64,000 nt of DNA from Trichostrongylus colubriformis. Lineage: Eukaryota; Nematoda; Chromadorea; Rhabditida; Trichostrongylidae. The translations under genes and the position numbers were made by a program. The notes below the pieces were generated by a model. That model searched no databases. It was not told where the DNA came from and saw nothing but the letters and a program-made list of their open reading frames with translations. Location: assembly GCA_963978905.1 (NCBI GenBank), contig OZ022259.1, positions 1,488,001 through 1,552,000 on the forward strand, read 5' to 3'. Of this stretch, positions 56,460 through 64,000 are shown piece after piece; position 1 is the stretch's first letter; each line of letters opens with the position of its first letter.

Positions 56460-57315
56460 CATATCTCAATACGCAAGTCAAGTTGTCTAATCACATTGCC
56501 AGGGTGAAGTGGTACCGCAAGCGTAGCTATAAAAACATCTTGAATCGTGTGCCATCACTTCATCCTGCTGCTATGAAACGTGCAGTCGTTAAAACACAGG
56601 CATGTTTTCTGGTGCGCTTACTTTCTGTGTGCTGCATTTGTTATATTTTTTGTTCGCATTATTATTACTTTGTGTATTTTTAGAGATGCCGCGTCCAGTG
56701 CTTCGCAGTGATGTGTAGAAAATTTGTCTTTTGTTTGTCTTGCTTCGAAGGTATCTCAAGTGATGGAAACAGGGGTGCAAGGTGCGGAATAATTTGCATT
56801 TTAGGAACTGATATTTTTCGTAAACTTTTTGTTACTTAGGACGTTTTTGAATATGGTGGGGGAACTCCTAAAAATGATGGTGATCGAACCTGCTGCATTT
56901 GTCGGCGATTTTATTATTTATGTACATTTTTAACCTTTCATCATGCTTACTTGGTTTGAACAGAATTTTTTGGATTCACGATGTTATGGCACCAGCTCAT
57001 GTCCTCCTTAGCTCACTATTCAGTGCTCCCAACAAATGAGGGCACTGCAAACAGCTACATGCCTTGGTAACCGTTGCTGCAACTGCTACACAGCTCCTAC
57101 ATTTTCTGTCGGTGCCGACCAGTAGGCCTTGATCATATGATCAAAACTTGAACAAATGCCCCTCGTATTCAAAATAGTGTGTATACTCAAAAGTGCAGAT
57201 GTTTACATTAAAGCAGATGCGAGTTAATTAGGTCTGATGGAATTTTTTTTTGCTTTATTGCTTGTTTTTGGCTTGCTTCCTCTTCATCGAAATATCAGTG
57301 TGTCGCTTAGCTATC
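56460..57315. other. Anonymous DNA
   Basis: T-rich plus strand with short frames only. No gene or repeat recognised. Confidence 0.45.
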
Positions 57316-57515
57316 TATTAGGTTGTCGGAGTTCTTTCATTTTTTAAAAACTTGCTTTTTTCCCTAAAACTGCTTTCCAGCGATTTCTTCTGTACATATA
57401 TATGTAGTACAAGTTCTCACGCATCTATAGTTATTATTGTCCTTCATCTCCCGGATAACCTTTTTCGGCAAAATAAATATATCAAAGGTCAATGTCATCT
57501 TCATTATCGAAGGCT

Positions 57516-57618
57516 TTTTATGAATGGCGTTACGTAGGGAAGGGAAAAGATGATAATCCGATGGAGCAAGATTAGGGCTATAAGGTGGACGGGGTAGTAC
57601 TTCTCATTCAAGCTCGAG
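57516..57618 (-). pseudogene. Mariner transposase C-terminal relic, left half
   Basis: The minus strand reads, after one in-frame stop, EVLPRPPYSPNLAPSDYHLF, the hallmark motif near the last catalytic Asp of mariner transposases. It is a fragment of about 34 codons, interrupted by TGA where the family has Trp. Confidence 0.8.
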
Positions 57619-57670
57619 AATTTTTGGCGAGTCACTTTTTCAATATGTGGGAAGACTCGCCCAAAAATTG

Positions 57671-57769
57671 GCTCACCAAAAACTTCTCGAGCTTGGATGA
57701 GGAGTGCTATCCTATCCACCTTATAGCCCTGATCTTGCTCCATCGGACTACCATCTTTTCTTTCCCTAA
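57671..57769 (+). pseudogene. Mariner transposase C-terminal relic, right half
   Basis: The plus strand reads AHQKLLELG, a stop, then GVLSYPPYSPDLAPSDYHLF and a stop at 57767-57769. Same segment as in the other half, in the opposite direction, with the same Trp-to-stop change, so the duplication came after that mutation. Confidence 0.82.
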
Positions 57770-58014
57770 CTAACGCCATTCAAAGAAAAATTTTTGTATT
57801 GAAAATGAGATTGACCTTTGATATGTTTATTTTGCCGAAAAAGGTTATCCGGGTGATGGAAGACAATAATACCTATAGATGCGTGAGAACTTGTACTACA
57901 TATATATGTACAGAAGAAATTGCTGGAAAGCAGTTTTGAGGGAAAAAAGCAAGTTTTCAAGAAACGAAGGAACTTTCCCGACAACCTAATAGAATAGCTT
58001 ACGCATAACACATA

Positions 58015-58522
58015 CAGTAGCGCTCAAAAGTCTTCGGCCAAAACTTTTTTGTCATAACTTTTTTTCTACTTGACCAAATTTGACAAAATTTTAATATGTG
58101 GTGCCTGAACCTATTGTCAACATTTCCTACTACTTGAGCGCCGCTTGCCACTTTTCATGATTTTTTACAAGAATTTGCTACAAGACCACCCAAAAAAAAG
58201 TAAGAGGCTTGTTCAAGAAAAACGGCTTTCTATACAAAAACAAAAAGAGCAAGCCTCAGAGAACATTAATATTTTGTAGAAAGACCACGACTTTTGATGA
58301 CAGCGGCACAGCGGGACGGCATAGCGATGGCATGCCAAAATTAAAAAATTTCATATAACCACGTAACCTACACCGTTGCGCGCCAAAATAGTATATTAAG
58401 TATGCAGTGTCTCCGAGTACAACATACTAAAATTTCTCTTAAATCGGTGCAGTTGCAAAAAAGTTACAAGTGAAAAAACCCAAGTGAAAGACCATTTCGC
58501 CGAAGACTTTTGAGCGCTACTG
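58015..58522. mobile_element. Tc1-like deletion derivative (508 bp)
   Basis: Perfect 24-bp terminal inverted repeats (58015-58038 and 58499-58522, beginning cagtagcgctcaaaagtc) flanked by TA (58013-58014 and 58523-58524). CAGT...CAAAAGT ends and TA duplication are typical of Tc1-type elements. Internally only the end of a transposase remains, so it is non-autonomous. Confidence 0.88.
58266..58331 (-). pseudogene. Tc1-family transposase C-terminus relic
   Basis: Minus strand codons read AIAMPSRCAAVIKSRGLSTK, Y and stop (TAA at 58266-58268). This matches the usual end of Tc1 transposases (SMPxRCxAVIxxxGxxTKY). The rest of the gene is deleted. Confidence 0.8.
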
Positions 58523-58605
58523 TATGTTGTACATAGTAATTTTTGCGAAAACTGACGACGGCCTCACATTGAGCTCAACTTGTTCATACATAAGGTATGT
58601 ATATT

Positions 58606-58756
58606 TCGGAGCGCTTGACAGGGAGTGGTCTACGGACTTAGGTGAGTGACGAGAGTGAGAAAACGTGACGAGAGTGGAAGGGTGTGGTGGGGTGAGAGAG
58701 TTTGATACACGTTCATCCAAGTCCGTAGGTCACGCCCTGTCAGTCGCTCCGAAACG
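58606..58756. repeat. Small foldback MITE of about 150 bp
   Basis: The left arm ttcggagcgcttgacaggg ... ctacggactta and the inverted right arm ttcggagcgactgacaggg ... ctacggacttgg pair over about 37 bp. The centre has a near-repeat, gtgacgagagtg/cgtgacgagagtgg. Confidence 0.65.
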
Positions 58757-58759
58757 GAT

Positions 58760-61390
58760 TATAGAACACATTGTCGAAGTTCTTCAACCACACGATGACG
58801 ACACTAGTGTAATGGTGTCCAAGTTATTGAAGTCTCATAAGTTTGAACATCGACTATTGGAAGATGTATAATAGTATAATTCCAATCCCGTTTAAGCAGC
58901 ACTTGCTGAACTTTGTTCGCTAGAAAAATCCTCTATAATGTGGTCTTAAGAATTCTACAATCTTACGGCTAATCTCCGGCTAAAACGACAAGCTCCAGTT
59001 CTGAACCAGTTGGTGAGAAATTTGGGAGCAATAAAGGTAATCGTATGAGTTTCAAAGCTAGTTATTTAATAGAAAAGAATAGAGTAGAAAATAAGAATTT
59101 TTGGCGAGACTGCTCAAGGCCTGTATTGTGCCTTCCCAGGTTTTTGCATTTCTTTTTGTTATTCATAGCTCGCGATTCCCTTTTAATGATGTTCTCATAT
59201 TTTACCTTTTTGTTTCTTATAACGCTATTCCTTTCTGAATGTAAGTAACGACTTAGCTGTTCTGTGCAAAGTAATTCCAAGGTTGAATGTAGTTTAGAGA
59301 TAATTTATGTTCACACATGAAGCATGGACTAGCTATGTTCCGACAAATTATATCAAAGTATGATTTCATTGTGTGCATGTATAATCTTCCTTCCCATTTT
59401 GCCTACTATGCAACCTGTACATTCGTTCCCTTTTGAATAGTATACCAGTGTGTACGGAATGTGGGTAACTTTAACAAACGCCTTCAAAAACTTCTTCCAG
59501 TACGCTTAAAATGAATAGGTTCATTGTCAGGATGGTCAATTTCTGCGAAAAATGTTTTGAGTATTTATGTCGGATGTACGTCAGGATTGTCCAAGTAGGT
59601 CAAGCCAAGCCCCGAGGTGGCAGCTACACCCCAGCAAGGCGCAGTGACGCGATTCTGTAGTGTATAACCTAATGGTCTTGACGCGCACCCACTTTATCAT
59701 GCTGATGACGGTGGAGGGAGGGTAGCTGAACCGGCCATGTCATGTGGAACGCCTACACTCAGTTAGGAGCTACACTTCCGTTCCAGGTTAACACCTCAAA
59801 TTCATCAGTACTGCAACCTGTGTTCATACCGTTTAGATGCTTTTTTCCAAAATTATTGGGTTCGCAAGCTATATTAGTGAATGGAGATATTTTTGAGACG
59901 TCTTCGAGCTATTAATTAAATAGTTCATCAAAGCAGTCAGGGTAACCAGCTCCGAGCTCTTGGTCGGTCCTGAACGTTCATGTAAGGTTTGGAGGAGTCC
60001 TTTCAAAAGGCAGTCGCTAACGAGCACAGCTGTTGTAGAACATCAAGCAGACTTTATGCGTTCTAACTGAGTTCGCCTCAGCTTAGCTTAGAGTTCCTGG
60101 AGGCAAAGGATTCAGAAGTAAAAATCCAAAAAAAACGAGTAAGCATTGATAAAAGGTAAAAAAGGCCGTGTGAATAAGAAATAACGGCCAGAAATGCAGC
60201 AATTTTGACGAGCATCATTTTGAAGAGGTCCCGAAATATTCAAAAATGTCCTAAGTAACGAAAAGTTTCTGAAAAAAAGGTATAAGTTCCCCAAAATACA
60301 GTTTATTCCGCATCATGCAACCCTTTTTTCAAGCTTCAGCTATCTTCAGATTTGCAAGGCAGACGAATGACAAATTTGATCGACTTCAAAGCGCCACGCT
60401 GGACGGAGCATCTTCAAAAGCACACAAAATACAAAGTGTGATCACACTAGGAGCCTATGCAGGTCACTGCCACCGACGCGGAAATCAATCAATTACATTT
60501 GGCATACTGTACACAGGAGGTGTGCGCGTGTATCGCTACATTTGATTCGACGACGACGTTACCGTAATCAAGGGCCGGGTCGGAAACCTATAATCTTGTG
60601 TAGTATCTGCACAGGTGAGAGGAACAGCAGGAGTTGAGTTGTTGCCATGAATCTGCAGAATTGATCACAACGAAGCAGCTGGGTGCCCCTTGGTACCTAC
60701 ATTCACAACGCCAGCACACTCGCAATAAGCGTTTTATGGTCAAGGAGGTCTCTTAGCTTCCAGTGTCACAGCTTTAATATTTGCAGCTGCAGGATGAGTT
60801 GTACTAGTAAATACTCCAAATGACAACATTAAAGGTCAACTTGCTCGCAACAAAGTATACGATGAGCAGTGTATAACCAAGGCTGCATCACTTGCTTGAC
60901 GGGAATTCGGAAGATCGTGAAAAGGTTGGGGTAATCCATGGGCTTCAGTGTAGGGCTTGCAGTAGCTCGTACTATGGGAAAACAGGAAGGGTACTGGCTA
61001 TCCGCGTCAAGAGAGATCTAGCTGGAAAGAGGCGTACTTACGCATACAACCACTCCACTTGACAAGCATAAAATCGAAGAGCGTAACGGGAACGACTCTG
61101 ATGGGATGTGTTCTATTTTGACCAGAGAGACGGAAATTTCATCAGCAAAAGTGTTGCAATCATTCTAGATTTTCACGAGTAAGCCACGAATGAATAACCG
61201 AAACGAGTGCGTTTCGATTGGCAATGAATTGCTGCCTTCTGTATCACATTCGAGCTGCAGCGAGGGCGAAATGCACTGCAGGACTTTCCGACGTATATGG
61301 ATTATCGAGTCACATAGGCTTATTCACCGGTAATCACACATGTAATTGAAAGGTGAGCTGCTTCTGTTTCGCTGGTGGAATCTTGACTGG
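58760..61390. other. Anonymous DNA, no supported gene
   Basis: Only frames of up to 76 codons, none recognisable. The GC-rich stretch 59580-59770 differs from its AT-rich surroundings and may be a repeat, but I could not match it elsewhere in the window. Confidence 0.4.
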
Positions 61391-61391
61391 A

Positions 61392-61627
61392 TGTGTACCC
61401 TTATGCCAGTATTCTGCACCACGGCATGTAGCAAGCGAAGCAAGGCGGACGAGCTAAAGGCGCCATGTTGTTGGGTGCCGGAGCGATTACGAGTAAACTG
61501 CATATCGCGCCCCTAGCATAGCGTGTAATCGTTCTACGACCCAACCACGGTGACACGCATAGCTCGCACACACTGCGTCGCACGCCGCTCGTCGTCGTGC
61601 GAAATCCTGACATAAGGGTACACACCC
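61392..61627 (-). repeat. Foldback MITE, copy 2 of the 236-239-bp family
   Basis: Ends tgtgtacccttatgccag and ctgacataagggtacaca are inverted repeats. The complement of the internal sequence matches copy 1 at 51045-51283 (gcggcgtgcgacgc, tgtgtgcgagctatgc, atgctaggggcgc). The ends of this copy are better preserved. Confidence 0.75.
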
Positions 61628-61629
61628 AT

Positions 61630-62037
61630 TGTGGTTGAGTCTATTATCTCATCACCGGGTTGTTCGGAAGCGATCTCAAAACGACAGAAACGCTAGAGGA
61701 GAGGAGTAGCTTGTTGGGATGTTTCACGAATAATAAAGTTCCCACTACTAACCTCGCACTGGCAAAAAAACCGATGCAATTCTAATAGCTACAATTATAC
61801 TGATGAGATATGGGCAAAAGCTTTTGTCCATGACTCAGCATACTTTAACAACTTTCGCATAGCAGACAGTGTCGAAAATCAGCAGTTATCAAAAAGCCCA
61901 AAACATCAGGAGCATTTCTAAATTCTTCATCAAAAAAAAAACAATTTATCTCATTTTTTCACAGTTTAGAATAATTTAGAATTACTGCAAAAAAAAACAA
62001 GGTTTTTTTTCGACATGACAGCTTACGAAAGAGACTA
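61630..62037. other. Anonymous DNA
   Basis: AT-rich, with A-runs near 61930 and 61990. No frame or repeat recognised. Confidence 0.4.
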
Positions 62038-62322
62038 CTAACGGATTTTCCCGCGGCGTCCGATGGATGTCCTCCGACAACGACATCCGCACGATAGCAG
62101 CTGGTAGTGTAAACGACAGCTGCTGACGGCACGATGATGGTCTGCTGAAAGAGCGCGCAATCGATGTTCCATGCAATCTAGTACAAGCTCATTGCATGTT
62201 CGTACGTCATATCCGAAAATTATCGGTTTATCACTTGGATGATCGACGATCATCAGGGTGATATCATAATTAGTCAGCTGTGGGCTGACTAAGCAAGAGG
62301 CATACCCACACCAGTTCGTCAC
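62038..62322 (-). CDS. Possible exon, unknown Cys-containing protein
   Basis: A 94-codon minus-strand open frame with coding-like composition: the first 65 residues have a balanced globular look (alternating hydrophobic and charged), the last 25 are Cys/Arg-rich. No family recognised; no clear splice limits. Another minus frame (61982-62176) overlaps its end. Confidence 0.3.
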   Translation of the reverse strand: MTNWCGYASCLVSPQLTNYDITLMIVDHPSDKPIIFGYDVRTCNELVLDCMEHRLRALSADHHRAVSSCRLHYQLLSCGCRCRRTSIGRRGKIR

Positions 62323-64000
62323 GGAAAGGTTAACTGTGCCTAGCCGCCTATTTTCTGCCCAAGTAACTCGGCGAGAACATCAAAAAGGTCAACGGGGTGT
62401 AGATCGGTCAATAATGATGGGATGCGCCACGCATTCTACACCATCCCGAATTATAAAAGTAGAGAGTTGGTTGAAGTGCGCGTTATAGTGATCAAAGGTG
62501 TACAAGTGTTCAGTGGGGGTCCGACAAAAAAGAATCACAGTGAAAGGTTTCTACTTTTGCTATCCTGATGGGGGGGGGGGAGGCAAACTGCTGAGTGATG
62601 AACAGTCACATGTCTTTACAAGAACGTCGAAACTTCACATATCCAGATGGATTACTGACACGTTAGCCACATAAAAGTGAGAGTTTACATCGCTTAACAG
62701 CGTTTGTCCCCCCCCCCCCCCCCCTCCCCTCGATAGCCCCTAGACTCCAATATCTTGTAGAATTTGATTCCACTACAGCCGTTCTATCGAAGGAGAAGAC
62801 CTGATTAACATATTCTTGAAGGACATCGCTACATTGTCTATTCAATGGTATTAGAATTGTGAATTATGCGCTATTCAGTAGGTTTATTGCAGTATTAGAC
62901 AGAATTCCAAATATACATAAATGATGAGTGCGACGCTGCTCAAAAGTGCACAAATGGTGAATTGAAGGGCAATGAAAAACAGTTGGAGGACACTCAAGGA
63001 ATTGAGGAGCTACTTCGACAATTTCGAAGCACGTACTCTTCTTCTTCGGGGAACAGTTTTTGGAGCCAGGAAGTAGTCGGCTAAAGATGTTCTAATCAAT
63101 ACAGACGGCCACAATGTAACAAGTCATAAAATACTGCCCTGAGAATTTTGAGGAATGCTTTTCGTCGGCAGAAAACTTGAAAAATTCAAAAGAAAAACGA
63201 AATAACCCTCCGATAAATATGTCAGTCGGAAGTAAATATAGATATAGTACAGCTAATGGATTCTCAATATACACAAAAGAAGAATAGTGATGTCGGTAAT
63301 GCAGCTCATGGTAAGCAGATTAGAAACTGTTCATTCTATAGATGTACATTTAAGCAAATGATGCTTGCAATGCGTGTTTACTCAAAGTGCATGAACAAAG
63401 CAAAGAAGAAAGCAACGAAGAAGAAAAATGAAAAGCAGTTTGCATATGAGAGAGCTTTATTTCACATTTTTGTATTATACAATTTAGGTTTACGATGGTC
63501 ATGGAGTGCGCAAAAAAATATGCAGAAATCCCTGGAACGCTAGAGTCTCAGCTTTCTTTTTATCAGAAACGGCTTGCCACAAACTTGTATAGCTGGGAAT
63601 AATATTAGGAGTGTAAGGTTGGCATGGGATATTTTCTCCCTAACTGCTCGTTCAAATGTGTTGTTCCTCAAATAGAGCTTGGCCACGCCCCTTTATACAA
63701 TTTGCGATTACTTCTCGCAAAAATCTGAAAATGGGTCTATATACACGCAGTTTCAAGCACGATTTCATTTATGCAAGTAAAATAAAGTGATTGTGTCTGT
63801 GATAAAGAAACTGAAACAAAGTACATAACAAGTAGCTGAACAGTGTCCGGGTTCGATGTGATATTTGCAGAACTGAGCCCTGCCAAGCCGACGGTAAGAA
63901 AAATAAAGAAAATTAAATATAATATTCAATTATGCATAATGGGGAAAACTGCATTTTTCAAAAAGGATATTGCTACTGGGTAAATCGCTTGCTTATATCA
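62323..64000. other. Anonymous DNA with long C/G homopolymers
   Basis: A G-run of about 11 lies at about 62571-62581 and a C-run of about 17 at 62708-62724. The text gggatgcgccacgcat near 62420 recalls the one near 4270. A Lys-rich AT-biased 95-codon frame (63256-63543, plus) is not convincing. A single GC box (ggccacgcccc) lies at about 63681. Confidence 0.4.

Larger units (their letters stand above)
57318..57989. mobile_element. Palindromic mariner-derived element (672 bp)
   Basis: Ends ttaggttgtcgg and ccgacaacctaa are perfect inverted repeats flanked by TA (57316-57317 and 57990-57991). The two halves are inverted copies along nearly the whole length (about 330 bp each, roughly 85-90 percent similar by eye). 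Each half carries a relic of the C-terminal mariner transposase, so this appears to be two truncated mariner ends joined head to head. Confidence 0.85.

Noticed and set aside
55786..56683. Overlapping frames of up to 110 codons on both strands
   Set aside because: They run through the arms of a foldback element and change with its repeats; no protein signature.
57504..57779. A 91-codon minus frame in the mariner foldback
   Set aside because: The transposase signature lies in a different phase, with stops, so this open frame is incidental.

Overview
This is a eukaryotic, intron-style, gene-poor window. It is AT-rich, most reading frames are short, mariner/Tc1-type DNA-transposon debris is abundant, and one complete BEL/Pao retroelement carries a phlebovirus-like envelope, a combination known from nematodes (Tas of Ascaris, Cer7-type elements of Caenorhabditis). 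A nematode, perhaps a strongylid or hookworm-like worm, is my inference; no ribosomal or mitochondrial marker is present to prove it.

Layout. 1-2.1 kb: a TATA box enclosed by an inverted repeat, then about 780 bp of nearly back-to-back short stem-loops ending near an AATAAA. I read this as a highly structured Pol II transcript, possibly the R region of a solo LTR. 2.1-9.9 kb: mostly anonymous DNA with a few exon-like frames on both strands. 9.9-14.4 kb: patches of a degenerate 10-bp minisatellite (AGTATCACCT type). 14.4-32.5 kb: anonymous DNA, a mariner 5' relic at 19.5 kb and several weak exon candidates (22.5, 23.8, 26.2, 29.2 and 29.9 kb). 32.5-33.9 kb: a near-perfect 1.38-kb palindromic element with eight phased mini-hairpins. 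36.1-37.1 kb: an older relative of it.

40.48-49.88 kb: the main feature, an intact 9404-bp BEL/Pao element on the minus strand. It has two apparently identical 257-bp LTRs, a 5-bp target duplication (attcg), a tRNA-Gly-type primer site, one uninterrupted 2661-codon gag-protease-RT-RNase H-integrase-envelope frame with its catalytic residues present, and an extra 146-codon frame downstream of the envelope that repeats the gag zinc-knuckle pattern. It looks like a very recent insertion.

51-61.6 kb: foldback/MITE elements, including a mirrored mariner-transposase element and a Tc1-like deletion derivative in a tight cluster at 57.3-58.8 kb, and two inverted copies of a 236-239-bp family at 51.0 and 61.4 kb. 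The rest is anonymous.

Within the retroelement the modules form one replication system: the LTR supplies promoter and poly(A) signal, gag packages, protease/RT/RNase H/integrase copy and insert, the envelope could support membrane fusion, and the small downstream frame could be a second nucleic-acid-binding protein. No conventional host gene could be assigned a function; exon candidates are given low confidence.
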